64,000 bases of DNA from Amblyomma americanum (GCF_052857255.1 NC_135502.1:157020099-157084098); one strand, 5' to 3'; shown: positions 1-12,300, counted from the stretch's first letter. Notes: generated from the letters alone by a model not told the origin. Made by a program: numbers and translations.

Positions 1-108
1 GAGTGGAGGATGCTCGACGTTGAAGAACATCCAAAGGAGTAAAGGCCCGCGACAGATCAGACAGATGCAGTCAGAATCGTCTTTTCTTGGGCTAGTTGTT
101 TTTTCATG

Positions 109-289
109 CTGTAGGTGTTTGCAGCACACACGAAACACAGACGGATAGAAAAGGGAACGAAACACAGCGCTGACTTTAAACTGAGCTTTATTCGCTTATT
201 TTTCCAATAAAGCTCAGTTGAAAGTCAGCGCTGTGTTTCGTTCCCTTTTCTATCCGTCTGTGTTTCGTGTGCGCTGGAAACACCTACAG
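109..289. repeat. 181-bp near-perfect palindrome between protease and integrase (copy A1)
   Basis: The sequence starts CTGTAGGTGTTTGCAGC and ends with its near reverse complement, GCTGGAAACACCTACAG. The arms are about 80 bp and pair around a loop of roughly 13 nt near 194-206. Both reading frames that enter it stop or lose similarity. The same hairpin, with the loop inverted as expected, is at 6217-6397. It could be a foldback MITE or an inverted duplication; no target duplication is clear. Confidence 0.85.
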
Positions 290-826
290 GATCCAGTCAG
301 TTTGTCGTCGGCAGTGGAGACAAGATCTCAAGCGACAGCCCGAGCAACGCAGCGTCCGCTGTCTACTCCTGTTGCGATGTGCCTGAGCGTAACACCGGGC
401 GAAATTGCAATTAGGCAAAAAGAAGACCCGAGCCTGAAGACCTGCTTCGAAAGTGTCGGGGAAAAGGTGAAAAGAAAGAAGTGTCGGACGTCATTCGAGT
501 TTCAACTGGTAAATGTTCTTTTGCACAGGGAATGCACATTTAGTTCAGGAAGGCGTGTCCAACAGCTGATGTTACCGAGAGATATGCGAGAGACCGTGCT
601 ACGCTTAGGACATGACGTCATTATGGCCGGCCACCAGGGTGTACAAAAAACGGTGTCTAGAATCACCGAGGAGTTCTTCTGGCCAGGTGTCTAGAGTGAC
701 GTTAAGCGCTTTGTTCGCTCGTGTGACGTGCGCCAGCGCACAGTTCTAAACGAAAGCGTTGGTCCCGTAGCTCTGGGCAAGACGCCAGCCATCGATCTAC
801 CGCTCCAAATAGTGGCTATTGGCATT
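290..826 (+). pseudogene. Integrase N-terminal zinc-binding stump (copy A1)
   Basis: This is a remnant of a Ty3/gypsy integrase. After a linker (AVETRSQATARATQRPL) it carries the H2C2-type zinc-binding region: HDVIMAGH, then ITEEFFWPG, then RSCDVRQRT, where the second cysteine of the usual CDVCQ is Arg. An in-frame TAG at 692-694 interrupts the domain. The frame resumes with VKRFVRSCDV and runs to about 826, where similarity ends. The first catalytic Asp and everything after it are missing, so no strand-transfer activity is possible. In complete Gmr1-type elements the integrase directly follows the protease, as it does here. Translation from 218 begins inside the palindrome and is probably fortuitous. 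Confidence 0.7.
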
Positions 827-1250
827 GGATAAAGAATTTGTTTTTCGCACTGAAGTACGAGACAGAGTATCAGAAACCGTACTTTTGCAAGAAGGGAATA
901 AACCAGCTCTAGTTATCTCTGAAATGTATATTTTTGGTGTTGTTGATTTGTTGTTGTTACCATGATTACCGTTGTTGTTGTTGCTACTGTGATTATGCAA
1001 GGGAATGTGTTTTGGATATAAAAAGTTTATTAAGGACTCTGTACGGACGGCAGCAGTGGTGTGTTAGTGTTCTGAAAACGCAGTTTGGTGAGCTGTGTTA
1101 ATGATATGCGTTTGGTGTGTTCGGACATCTGCGGTGTGGTGTGTGCTGGGTCCAGAATCGCCACAGAAGACAGTCGGTTGGCAGGATGGCTTAAAGATTA
1201 GGATGACGTGAGCAGTTTTTCATGGAAAAACTCTTGATTGAGGGGGCCCT
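827..1250 (+). other. Non-coding 3' internal region and polypurine tract (copy A1)
   Basis: No reading frame is recognisable. There is a GTT-rich patch at about 938-990. The stretch ends in GATTGAGGGGGCCCT at 1236-1250, directly before the LTR, which is the expected place for the polypurine tract that primes plus-strand synthesis. Confidence 0.6.
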
Positions 1251-2110
1251 TGTCACATATATTAAGGAGCCTAAACTAAATTTTAAAGGAAAGAGTTGTG
1301 GAGAAGACGACGTGAATTAACCGAAGAATAAAGAAGAGGAAGAAGCATTCGGTGAGGTGGAGAGAGATGATTGGTGGAGAAGCATTCCGTGAGGAGGAGA
1401 GAGATGATTGGTGTAGAAGATAAGACGACGACAAAGCCTACGTGGACTAACACCGAGGCTATAAAAGGGCGAGTGAGAGCGAGGCACTGGGGGGAACAGC
1501 AGAGAAGCGGAGGCTCCGGCGGGTCAGGGACACTGGCTAGAAGGTAGCGACGCCGGCTACTGCTCCGGTGAGCTCGCGTTCTACGACATCGCATCGTGGA
1601 ACTCCTGCCGTGCCTGAGCCCGTTCCGGTGAGTCAACAGAGGACGCTACCACCTGCTACGGCCAGGGGTGTCTCCAGCGCTGTTGCAACCCATCCGGGTG
1701 GTGCACCCAACGCCAACACCGGCATCACCTCCACGGTCGCTTGGACCTGGAGCTTCTACGACGCAGCCAGCGACGCCAGCCCGAGCACGTCGAACACCGC
1801 CAGCGACGCCAGCCCAAGCACGGCGAACGCCGCCTCGACGCCGCCTACTGGATCCATAAAACGCCGCAGCCACACCGAACCAACCGTGAGCATGAACGCC
1901 GATCACGAATAGTAGAACGCTAGTAGTAGACGCTGGTAGTAGTGTGCCCGGGTCGTGTGTATTTATAGCCTTTGTGTGTTGTGTTAGTTTTGTTAGTTTG
2001 GTGTTCTAGTGTGTGTGTCGCGTAGGGTGTATTAAATGTGCGTTTTTTGGGTACACCCGTCGCCTAGTCCATTCTTTCGGTCCGAGTGTTCTCCGGAGAG
2101 ATCCGTGACA
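1251..2110 (+). repeat. LTR (860 bp) shared by A1 and A2
   Basis: It starts TGTCACATAT and ends ATCCGTGACA, giving the terminal inverted repeat TGTCAC/GTGACA. A polypurine tract precedes it and gag follows. A TATA box (TATAAAA) is at 1460-1466. The 1560-1920 part is GC-rich and has a short internal repeat that opens several spurious frames. The LTR at 4428-5254 and the broken one at 8120-13956 are the same family. Confidence 0.85.
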
Positions 2111-2197
2111 AAGATAAGTGGCGAGCCTGCCAAGATACATTTCCTTTTTCTTTTTTGCTTTGTCTCGGATTATTCCGATCTCTCGACGGCAGAAAGG

Positions 2198-3837
2198 ATG
2201 GATTTGGCAAGAACGTTGGAACTGGCGCTCACGCTAGGGTTAAGCAAGGAAGAGGCGATGCATCTCTATGAGGAGGAGGGAAAGAGGCAGAGAGAGGAAA
2301 GGGCGCAAGCACGCGCAGACGCTCGTGAAGCAGAAGAGCGCGAGGCGAAAAGATCTCGCGACGCAGAAGAGCGAGAAGAGAAAAGAGCTCGCGAGACAGA
2401 AGAGCGAGAAGCTAGAAGAGCTTGCGAGGCAGAACAGGAGAAAAGAAGGATGGAACGGGAGGAGGAGTTTATTTTGTGGAAACAGGCGCATGTTGCGGGA
2501 GGATATGAGGAGATCATGGTCAATGATCAGCGTTCCTTAGCGGGTACAGAATCTTCTAGAACGGCCAGAATTTGCCCAAGGAAGCTGATGGCTCCTTTTG
2601 ATGACAAGAGAGATGATTTGGATGCATATCTGCAACGATTCGAGCGGATTGCTTTGGGGCAAGGCTGGGAGCGCAGTGAATGGGCCACGGCATTAAGCAT
2701 GTGTTTAGTCGGAGAGGCGCTGAATGTGTTTGGAAGGATGCCTGCTGCTGATTCTATGGACTACGAGAAAGTCAAATAGGCACTCCAAAGATTCAGGATT
2801 ACGGCAGAGGGTTTTCGTGAGAGATTTCGCACCGCGAAACCTGAGGATTCGGAAACCGCTAAGCTGTTTTCCTGCAGACTGACCAACAATTTTGATAGGT
2901 GGCTTGATATGTCAAACACAGAAAAGAGTTTTCAAGGGGAGCGTGACAAGCTGGTCACAGAGCAATTTTTAGCGTGTTGCAGCTCAAAGCTGGCCCTATT
3001 CTTGAAAGAAAGTTGTGTTCGTTGGAAGAGTTCGCCGACACTGCAGACCAATTCCTCGAGGCTCAAAGGCTAAGAAATTTGAGTAAGGTTAAGGAGGAAA
3101 CCCAAAAGGTCCTAGAGACAGATGCGGCAAAACCAAGAGCTTATGGCGGTGCGTCTAAGGCGCCAGTAAGGTGTTTTCTCTGCGGCAAGGTGGGACACCG
3201 TCCAGCTGACTGTCGGACTAGTAGTGCTGCCCAGAAAACACAGGTTGTGTGCCAAGGTTGTAAGAGGAGGGGTCATACTCTGGATGAGTGCCGATACAGA
3301 ACGCAGGACCGAGCTGCATGCGTTGTCGACTCTAGGGTAGAACCTATCACGCCACCCGAAGTTCCACAGCTGAAAGGAGAACAATCGCCGCTAGAAAATG
3401 AGGCAGTGAGTGGAACACCCAAGTCGAAAGCAGCAATGCCAGTGGTGGTTGGGCAAATAGGTGACCGTCCTATATTGGTGATTAGAGACAGCGGAGCCAA
3501 CACAGTCTTGGTTCGTCGAAGCCTAGTGAAGGACGAGGATCTTACAGGGGAAGCGTCGGCCGTCACTCTTGTAGATAGCACTGTATGGTACCTTCCTGAA
3601 GCAAGGATTCTAGTGTCCACGCCATATTATACTGGGCAGGTAGTGGCAAAATGTGTAGACCAACCCATCTGCGATCTATCATGGGGAGCATTACGGGTGC
3701 AAGAGGTGTCGAAGACCCCGATCCCGAGTGGAGGATGCTGGACGTTGAAGAACATCCAAAGGAGGAAAGGCCCGCGACAGATCAGACAGATGCAGTCAGA
3801 ATCGTCTTTTCTTGGGCTAGTTGGTTTTTCATGCTGT
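2198..3837 (+). pseudogene. gag and protease of LTR retrotransposon copy A2
   Basis: Gag starts at the ATG at 2198 (MDLARTLELALTLGLSK). A long Arg/Glu/Ala-rich coiled coil follows, about residues 25-90. Next is a retroviral-capsid-like segment (FDDKRDDLDAYLQRFERI). A stop (TAG, 2777-2779) and a frameshift near 3005 break the frame. The frame from 2974 then shows two zinc knuckles, CFLCGKVGHRPADC and CQGCKRRGHTLDEC, and an aspartic protease with the active-site motif RDSGANTVL. The similarity stops abruptly at 3837 after CATGCTG, the base where the palindrome begins in the sister copies. Gag would coat the RNA genome and the protease would process the polyprotein. This copy cannot make either whole. 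Confidence 0.75.
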
Positions 3838-4427
3838 TTTAATCACCTGAAGCCCCGTGCCGTTCATTTAATTCTCTCGATGTGTTGAACTGCACTCATA
3901 TTTTCTAGTAACTTTCTGTTGACAGGAGTATATACAGAGAAGTCCCCTTCTGCTACCATTTTTATTAACAAAGGTGCATAGAATGTAAAAATTATTTTCT
4001 ATTGACTTTTTACTCACAAGGGTACATACAAAGAAGTAACTTTCTGCCAACTATCTATCAACAATCGTTGATAGATTGTAAAAATAACTACAAGGTTACA
4101 AATTCTAAAGAAAGAGGATAGCTAATCTTGTAAGGGTTGTGATCGCAAGTGAGTGAGTTCATGAGTTTGAGTGAGCCTCTATAGGTTGACCAAACTTCTG
4201 TGAGTAATCCTGAAAGCAGCACTCAAGTTTTTGCTGAGGCGCACCGGTCAGTCCTGCTAGACCGAGAGCGACATCAACACGACCAACGCGTATCATATCA
4301 TAGCGACAGCTAGGTTTTTCAGGCCAACGAAAACAAAAATCTGATCATCAGTTCCTACGCCAATCCTAGGAAGATCGCCGCGCTCAGAGAAACCATTCCT
4401 ATGAGGCGCTGCGCGACTTCGGTATTT
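3838..4427. other. Unrecognised spacer between opposing elements
   Basis: This 590-bp AT-rich stretch joins the broken end of A2 to the 3' LTR end of copy B. I see no gene, no terminal repeats and no similarity to its neighbours. Confidence 0.5.
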
Positions 4428-5254
4428 TGTCACGGTTCTCTCCAGAGAACACTCGAACCGAAAGAATGGACTAGGCGACGGGTGTACCCACACAAACGCA
4501 CATTTAATACACCCTACGCGACACACACACTAGAACACCAAACTAACAAAACTAACACAACACACAAAGGCTATAAATACACACGACCCGGGCACACTAC
4601 TACCAGCGTCTACTACTAGCGTTCTACTATTCGTGATCGGCGTTCATGCTCACGGTTGGTTCGGTGTGGCTGCGGCGTTGTATGGATCCAGTAGGCGGCG
4701 TCGAGGCGGCGTTCGCCGTGCTTGGGCTGGCGTCGCTAGCGGTGTTCGACGTGCTCGGGCTGGCGTCGCTGGCTGCGTCGTAGAAGCTCCAGCTCCAAGC
4801 GACCATGGAGGTGATGCCGGTGTTGGCGTTGGGTGCACCACCCGGACGGATTGCAACAGCGCTGGAGACACCCCTGGGCGTAGCAGGTGGTAGCGTCCTC
4901 TGTTGACTCTCCGGAACGGGCTCAGGCACGGCAGGAGGTCCACGATGCGATGTCGTAGAACGCAAGCTCACCGGAGCAGTAGCCGGCGTCGCTACCTTCT
5001 AGCCAGTGTCCCTGACCCGCCGGAGGCTCCGCTTCTCTGCTGTTCCCCCCAGTGCCTCGCTCTCACTCGCCCTTTTATAGCCTCGGTGTTAGTCCACGTA
5101 AGCTTTGTCGTCGTCTTATCTTCTCCACCAATCATCTCTCTCCACCTCACCGATTGCTTCTTCTTCCTCTTCTTTATTCTTCGGTTAATTCACGTCGTCT
5201 TCTCCACAACTCTTTCCTTTAAAATTTAGTTTAGGCTCCTTAATATATGTGACA
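4428..5254 (-). repeat. 3' LTR of copy B (827 bp)
   Basis: On the minus strand it reads TGTCACATAT at 5254 and ends GTGACA at 4428. The polypurine tract GAGGGGGCCCT abuts it at 5255 and beyond. The sequence past 4428 does not match the primer-binding region seen next to the other LTRs, so this is the outer 3' end. Confidence 0.85.
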
Positions 5255-5689
5255 AGGGCCCCCTCTATCAACAGTTTTTCCATGAAAAACTGCTCACGTC
5301 ATCCTGATCTTCAAGCCATCCTGCCAAACCGACTGTCTTCTGTGGCGATTCTGGACCCAGCACACACCACACCGCAGATGTCCGAACACACCAAACGCAC
5401 ATCATTAACACAGCTCACCAAACTGCGTTTTCAGAACACTAACACACCACTGCCGTTGTCCGTATAGAGTCCTTAATAAACTTTTTATATCCAAAACACA
5501 TTCCCTTGCTTAATCACAGAAGCAACAACAACAACGGTAATCATGGTAACAACAACAAATCAACAACACCAAAAATATACATTTCAGAGATAACTAGAGC
5601 TGGTTTAATCCCTTCTTGCAAAAGTACGCTTTCTGATACTCTGTCTGGTACTTCAGTGCGAAAAACAAATTCTTTATCCAATGCCAATA

Positions 5690-6216
5690 GCCACTATTTG
5701 AAGCGGTAGATCGATGGCTGGCGTCTTGCCCAGAGCTACGGGACCAACCCTTTCGTTTAGAACTGTGCGCTGGCGCACGTCACACGAGCGAACAAAGCGC
5801 TTAACGTCACTCTAGACACCTGGCCAGAAGAACTCCTCGGTGATTCTAGACACCGTTTTTTGAACACCCTGGTGGCCGGCCATAATGACGTCATGTCCTA
5901 AGCGTAGCACGGTCTCTCGCATATCTCTCGGTAACATCAGCTGTTGGACACGCCTTCCTGAACTAAATGTGCATTCCCTGTGCAAAAGAACATTTACCAG
6001 TTGAAACTCGAATGACGTCCGACACTTCTTTCTTTTCACCTTTTCCCCGACACTTTCGAAGCAGGTCTTCAGGCTCGGGTCTTCTTTTTGCCTAATTGCA
6101 AATTCGCCCGGTGTTACGCTCAGGCACATCGCAACAGGAGTAGACAGCGGACGCTGCGTTGCTCGGGCTGTCGCTTGAGATCTTGTCTCCACTGCCGACG
6201 ACAAACTGACTGCACC
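5690..6216 (-). pseudogene. Integrase N-terminal stump (copy B)
   Basis: This is the minus-strand counterpart of the stump at 290-826, nearly identical to it. It has the same linker, the same zinc-binding residues (HDVIMAGH, then a Cys-Asp-Val-Arg site lacking the second Cys), the same in-frame stop after WPGV, and the same loss of similarity just beyond VGPVALGK. Shared inactivating changes show that the parent was already defective before the copies separated. The frame runs out of the palindrome at its upstream end. Confidence 0.7.
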
Positions 6217-6397
6217 CTGCAGGTGTTTGCAGCGCACACGAAACACAGACGGATAGAAAAGGGAACGAAACACAGCGCTGACTTTCAACTGAGTTTTATT
6301 GGAAAAATAAGCGAATAAAGCTCAGTTTAAAGTCAGTGCTGTGTTTCGTTCCCTTTTCTATCCGTCTGTGTTTCGTGTGCGCTGCAAACACCTACAG
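6217..6397. repeat. 181-bp palindrome between protease and integrase (copy B)
   Basis: It has the same length and boundaries as the hairpin at 109-289. The outer ends are CTGCAGGTGTTTGCAGC and GCTGCAAACACCTACAG. The loop GGAAAAATAAGCG is the reverse complement of the loop in A1, as expected for an inverted copy of the host element. The gag-protease frame runs into it and stops. Confidence 0.85.
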
Positions 6398-8032
6398 CAT
6401 GAAAAACCAACTAGCCCAAGAAAAGACGATTCTGACTGCATCTGTCTGATCTGTCGCGGGCCATTCCTCCTTTGGATGTTCTTCAACGTCGAGCATCCTC
6501 CACTCGGGATCGGGGTCTTCGACACCTCTTGCACCCGTAATGCTCCCCATGATAGATCGCAGATGGGTTGGTCTACACATTTTGCCACTACCTGCCCAGT
6601 ATAATATGGCGTGGACACTAGAATCCTTGCTTCAGGAAGGTACCATACTATGCTATCTACAAGAGTGACGGCCGACGCTTCCCCTGTAAGATCCTCGTCC
6701 TTCACTAGGCTTCGACGAACCAAGACTGTGTTGGCTCCGCTGTCTCTAATCACCAATATAGGACGGTCACCTATTTGCCCAACCACCACTGGCATTGCTG
6801 CTTTCGACTTGGGTGTTCCACTCACTGCCTCATTTTCTAGCGGCGATATCTCTCCTTTCAGCTGTGGAACTTCGGGTGGCGTGATAGGTTCTACCCTAGA
6901 GTCGACAACGCATGCAGCTCGGTCCAGCGTTCTGTATCGGCACTCATCCAGAGTATGACCCCTCCTCTTACAACCTTGGCACACAACCTGTGTTTTCTGG
7001 GCAGCACTACTAGTCCGACAGTCAGCTGGACGGTGTCCCACCTTGCCGCAGAGAAAACACCTTACTGGCGCCTTAGACGCACCGCCATAAGCTCTTCGTT
7101 TTGCCGCATCTGTCTCTAGGACCTTTTGGGTTTCCTCCTTAACCTTACTCAAATTTCTTAGCCTTTGAGCCTCGAGGAATTGGTCAGCAGTGTCGGCGAA
7201 CTCGTCCAACGAACACTACTTTCTTTCAAGAATAGGGCCAGCTTTGAGCTGCAACACGCTAAAAATTGCTCTGTGACCAGCTTGTCACGCTCCCCTTGAA
7301 AACTCTTTTCTGTGTTTGACATATCAAGCCACCTATCAAAATTGTTGGTCAGTCTGCAGGAAAACTGCTTAGCGGTTTCCGAATCCTCAGGTTTCGCGGT
7401 TCGAAATCTCCCACGAAAACCCTCTGCCGTAATCCTGAATCTTTGGAGTGCCTATTTGACTTTCTCGTAGTCCATGGAATCAGCAGCAGGCATCCTTCCA
7501 AACACATTCAGCGCCTCTCCGACTAAACACATGCTTATGCCGTGGCCCATTCACTGCGCTCCCAGCCTTGCCCCAAAGCTATCCGCCCGAATCGTTGCAG
7601 ATATGCATCCAAATCATCTCTCTTGTCATCAAAAGGAGCCATCAGCTTCCTTGGGCGAACTCTGGCCGTTCTAGGAGATTCTGTACCCGCTAAGGAACGC
7701 TGATCATTGACCATGATCTCCTCATATCCTCCCGCAACATGCGCCTGTTTCCACAAAATAAACTCCTCCTCCCGTTCCATCCTTCTTTTCTCCTCTTCTG
7801 CCTCGCAAGCTCTTCTAGCTTCTCGCTCTTCTGTCTCGCGAGCTCTTTTCTCTTCTCGCTCTTCTGCGTCGCGAGATCTTTTCGCCTCGCGCTCTTCTGC
7901 TTCACGAGCGTCTGCGCGTGCTTGCGCCCTTTCCTCTCTCTGCCTCTTTCCCTTCTCCTCATAGAGATGCATCGCCTCTTCCTTGCTTAACCCTAGCGTG
8001 AGCGCCAGTTCTAACGTTCTTGCCAAATCCAT
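6398..8032 (-). pseudogene. gag and protease of copy B
   Basis: The start is the minus-strand ATG at 8032. The domains match A2: a charged coiled coil, a capsid-like segment, zinc knuckles CFLCGKVGHRPADC and CQGCKRRGHTLDEC, and a protease with RDSGANT. A one-base deletion near 7537 (CATGCTTATGC where A2 has CATGCTTAATGC in this orientation) creates a stop after EWATA. A second frame change lies near 7200, close to where A2 also shifts. The protease end runs into the palindrome at 6397. Most of the remaining frame is open, so decay after insertion has been modest. Gag may once have been packaged in trans, but nothing here shows that directly. Confidence 0.75.
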
Positions 8033-8119
8033 CCTTTCTGCCGTCGAGAGGTCGGAATAATCCGAGACAAAGCAAAAAAGAAAAAGGAAATGTATCTTGG
8101 CAGGCTCGCCACTTATCTT

Positions 8120-8610
8120 TGTCACGGATCTCTCCGGAGAACACTCGGACCGAAAGAATGGACTAGGCGACGGGTGTACCCAAAAAACGCACATTTAATA
8201 CACCCTACGCGACACACACACTAGAACACAAAGCTAACAAAACTAACACAACACACAAAGGCTATAAATACACACTACCCGAGCACACTACTACCAGCGT
8301 CTACTACTAGCGTTCTACTATTCGTGGTCGGCGTTCATGCTCACGGTTGATCGGTGTGGCTGCGGCGTTGTATGGATCCAGTAGGCGGCGTCGAGGCGGC
8401 GTTCGCCGTGCTTGGGCTGGCGTCGCTGGCGGTGTTCGATGTGCTCGGGCTGGCGTCGCTGGCTGCATCGTGCAAGCTCCAGGTCCAAGCGCCCGTGGAG
8501 ATGATGCCGGTGTTGTTGGCGTTGAGGGCACCACCCGGATGGGTTGCAACAGCGCTGGAGACGCCGCAGGCCGTAGCAGGTGGTTGCGTCCTTTGTTGAC
8601 TCTCCGGAAC
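8120..8610 (-). repeat. 5' LTR of copy B, inner segment
   Basis: The minus-strand LTR end (GTGACA) is at 8120, next to the gag leader. The segment runs up to the P-element insertion and includes one copy of the 8-bp duplication TCCGGAAC at 8603-8610. It matches 1620-2110 on the opposite strand. Confidence 0.85.
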
Positions 8611-9222
8611 CATCGTTTATAGATCCTTTTCAGTTCCGCATCTCCTCGCCGCGCCAACAGGGAGCATGCGGCCCGCCGCCGCGCCCGCCACCACGGCGCT
8701 GCTGTCGATGTTTGCGCCAAGGAAGTGCGTCGTCTGCTACAGACGCGTACCGTTCCCCTGTCCTCCCGCACGGCGCTTAACCGAAGACATTGCTCACGCT
8801 TCGTGGCGTCATTATTTGCGCTTCGTTATTTTAAATAGTTAAACTACGTGTGCGTAGAAGCGACCAGTGCTTTAGAAGCTTTAGAAAAAGATGGGCATCG
8901 GTGATTACGTTTCGCTTTGGGCAGAATAGTTGCTTTCGTGCGTCTGTAGAATGCGGCGCTTCCATCGCATTGCGTTTGAACGGTGACCTTACCCCTCTGT
9001 ATCAATCCCATTGGTCGCGAGTAATTTTTACTCTTGCTTTCCAAATGCGAAAGTGAGCAAGACAAGAAAGCCTGAACGTCTGCCCCGATTTTATTAAAGA
9101 TTAGAAGAACCCTCCAGACTAGTCTCGAGAGGTTCCATAAAGCGACTTATTAGTTTTCAAGGCACATATAGAAAGCTGCCCGATAAATATCATGCTGACA
9201 TTTTTCTGCTGCCTCTGGTGAA

Positions 9223-9297
9223 TACTTATAGAATAAAAAAAATCACACACACGTCTTTAGTACTTACAGAATAAAAAAATCACACACACGTCTTTAG
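9223..9297. repeat. Tandem duplication (2 x about 37 bp) in P-element 3' end
   Basis: Units 9223-9260 and 9261-9297 both read TACTTAYAGAATAAA, an A run, TCACACACACGTCTTTAG. They differ at one base and by one A. They lie just outside the coding end and could be replication slippage or subterminal binding sites. Confidence 0.8.
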
Positions 9298-9377
9298 TGG
9301 AGTTGCATCAGCGAATTCCAGTTTATTAAAACTCCTCACACACTTTCAGGCATCTTCCTTTTCACTTCGGTCATTAT

Positions 9378-12300
9378 TTACACAAGCTTTGCTTTTTTAC
9401 GTTCCCTCCGAGCTCTATTGGCACTGTCGTTCTCTTGGCTCTTCTTCCGGGAAAAAAAGTGCATTCGTGTGACCAAATAGAAGTGTACAATCTGTGCTGT
9501 AAAATCACAGCTATGCTCTGGGCAACCGATACAGTTTGTTCCTCTCTTCGCAAGGGCATCTAAAACATTCCAGAAAAGGTCCCCAAAGGCTTCTTTTTTG
9601 ATGTTTGCACAATGGTCTCTTCTATGCTTTTCACGCATGCAAACAGTTTCCTTGAAGGACAAACAAGGCTGCCAGTCACAAACTCTCGTTCAATCACAAG
9701 CATAGCTTCAGGTGGTAGAGAGTCTTGTGAAGCCATTGTATCGCTTTTGCACTCCATGCAGGAGGTCACCTTCATCATTTTATGGGCCACGTATCCCGCT
9801 AAATAGTACAATGCCGCTTTTTCTGGACTTGAAACACTGTACACGTCATCGTCAAATGGGGCTGACAGCCCCCTCGAAGGCAGTGATGTGAGTCGCTGGA
9901 AGACTTCATCTTTAACTTTTCTCTTTTGTAGTAGTGCTTCACGCCGCTTCTCTCCAAGGCTCTCAAATGTGCTCAGCAAAACTCGTTCATCCCCTGCTTC
10001 ACAGTTCCCTTTTGTGGCAAGCTTAACAGGTGTGTAAAGGGAAAGTAGTCTGAAAAGCTGGCTGAATTTGGTGACGGTTGGATGGTCTTCGTCTCCTCCG
10101 AAGGACCTCACGAGCCCAAAGAATCGCTGCAAAGCAAGAAATTTGAGCTTAACAACTGTGATTATGAGGAGTTGAAAGAGGAAACATGATGGAAGGGATA
10201 CGGTTACCTCGAGTGGATCCTGGTTCAGGCTTGCTGTCAGAATGTAGCTCACGCCTTGGTTGAACAGGAACTCCACAAGTGACAGCACAGACATCAGTGT
10301 TACACGTAGGGACTCGATAGTCTGCCTAGATGCGAACAGCTTGACATTAGGAATAGATTCCGTCTCGTTCAACATTGCCAAGAAGTCGTCCAAAAACTGA
10401 AAACATATAAATGAAAACAGAAAACAGTGTTTTGAGAAAATTGGTGAATGAGTGCAGTTTTAAGTCTCGGTTCTTTCCCCACAACAAAAAGGCGACATAA
10501 AACAATTCTGGCACCTTAATTTTTGGAGATCCCTTTCGTATTCCAGCTGCAGGAACCTTGGAGTTCAGAATGTCAAAGAGGTCATTTAGTAGCATCGTGA
10601 ACTGTTCCGTTCCAAAACTGTCGGCGAAACCAGGTACCAACATTTGTCTGTAGACCTTCAGGCCAATCGACACACTTCGGCTGAAGAGCTGCAAGCGAAA
10701 ATGAGTAAAAGAAATTTGTCAAGTTTGGAAAAACATGATGGCAAATTAGTTTTGAAAATGCCTGGATGCTGACAAGCACAGATGTAATGTATAAGCATGC
10801 AGTTTTATGGCACCAACTGCTTACAACGTTTACAATGACTGAATGGCCAACTTTACCTGAGTCGCCAGACGAACGTTCATTGTCTGGAGCTTCTGTGGCT
10901 TGACATGGTGCTCAGTCAACTTAGGAACCACTTTTATAGCGGCCTTTTTTTCCCCCTCAAAAAGACGTTCATAGTGCTGGAAATTTGCTTGGTATTCACC
11001 TACCTGCAACAAATTATTGTACACCATTTCGTTATATGCTGTAATTAAACATAGGTGAACAAGTCTCTGCTACACAGCGTCATCACTAAAGAGGCATGCA
11101 TATCCAAGTAATTATTTAACTTGCCTGACCATATTTGTGCTTCATCATATGATTCCGGATGCATTTCACGATATGTGGCACGTCACAAATGAAGTGGAGG
11201 AATGTTCCCTCTGGAAGGCAGGGATGTTCAATCTTGCACTGTGGGTGCTCCACCTTTCCGCTGATGCCGAGGTGTGTCCACATCGATTTGTTATTTCCGG
11301 CACCATCGCTTATCACTGCCAGTACGCGAGCACCGTGTTCATGCAATTGTAGCACTGAGCTCATTACCACCTTTGCCAAGACCCATCCTGGCGCTGCACC
11401 CTTAGCTGCAAAAGTTGCTATGGGTTGGACCCATGACGCAAACATTGGGTTGAACATAACAACCAGTGCATGGTCTGCCAGCTGGTCTGTGCCAACTTTA
11501 GTAATATCCCCGTAATCTACAAAACCATCAAATTTGTAGGACGACCTGTTAAACTCGGTTCCTTCCCTGAGTTTCACTTCATCGATGATTAGACAACCAT
11601 ATGTGTAATGTTCTGGCTTGCCTGCCATATGCAGTTTTATGCTACCAAGGGCAAATTTGTTTAAGCCGTAGCCACATGGAAGACATTTCAGTAGCTGTTC
11701 AAGACGGTTGGCACTTGGCAGGGGCAAAATCTTCATGTCAGATAGAGTTCTGTAACACTTTGGACTTGTCAGCCTCAGAAGCAGACAGATCATAAGCCAG
11801 TCTGTAGTGTACCGGTGCCCACGTGGCGACTTAGCCGCTTGTTGCATGATGGCTGCCTGTATGACCATCTTTTGTGCTTCTGGCAGGTCCTGTGTCACTT
11901 CACCTAGACTTGTTGAAAACGCTTGCTTCAGTTTTTCACTGAGTTGGCTAATTTCTTTCTTCTTTTGCTCCCGAGCTGCAGCGGCACGAATGAGCCTCTT
12001 CCTCAAAACAGGTGCTGCAAGGCACACCTTTTTCTTGGGTTTCAGCCCACTTCTTCTTTTGAGGTCCTTCGTCATTTTCGCACACTTTCTACAGACTCCT
12101 TTTTCTGCCTCAGTAAGAACTCTGCACTGCTTGTGGTATACAGTTCCTCCCCTGCTAGAGGTGCAACCATGACAGGCTTGCATAGTTTGTACAACCTGCA
12201 CAATTGCCTCTACGTCTGCTAACGAAGTGATTGCCAAATCCATGGGCAGCGTCGGCACCAGTTTTCCGTGGGCAGATACAACATAACTCATGTCTTCGCG

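Larger units (their letters stand above)
1..2110 (+). mobile_element. LTR retrotransposon copy A1, 3' part (Gmr1-type Ty3/gypsy, internally deleted)
   Basis: The window opens inside the element. In order it shows the end of the protease reading frame (1-108), a 181-bp palindrome (109-289), an integrase stump (290-826), a short non-coding stretch, a polypurine tract and an LTR (1251-2110). The same series is found inverted at 4428-6510, so both copies derive from one internally deleted parent. The integrase catalytic core, reverse transcriptase and RNase H are absent. The LTR at 1251-2110 also acts as the left LTR of the next internal region, giving a tandem array with a shared LTR. The 5' part lies outside the window. 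Confidence 0.75.

Noticed and set aside
1568..1912. 114-aa frame with repeated Ala-Ser-Asp-Ala-Ser-Pro-Ser units
   Set aside because: It lies wholly inside an LTR with a short GC-rich tandem repeat, and the same stretch is open in several frames in each LTR copy.
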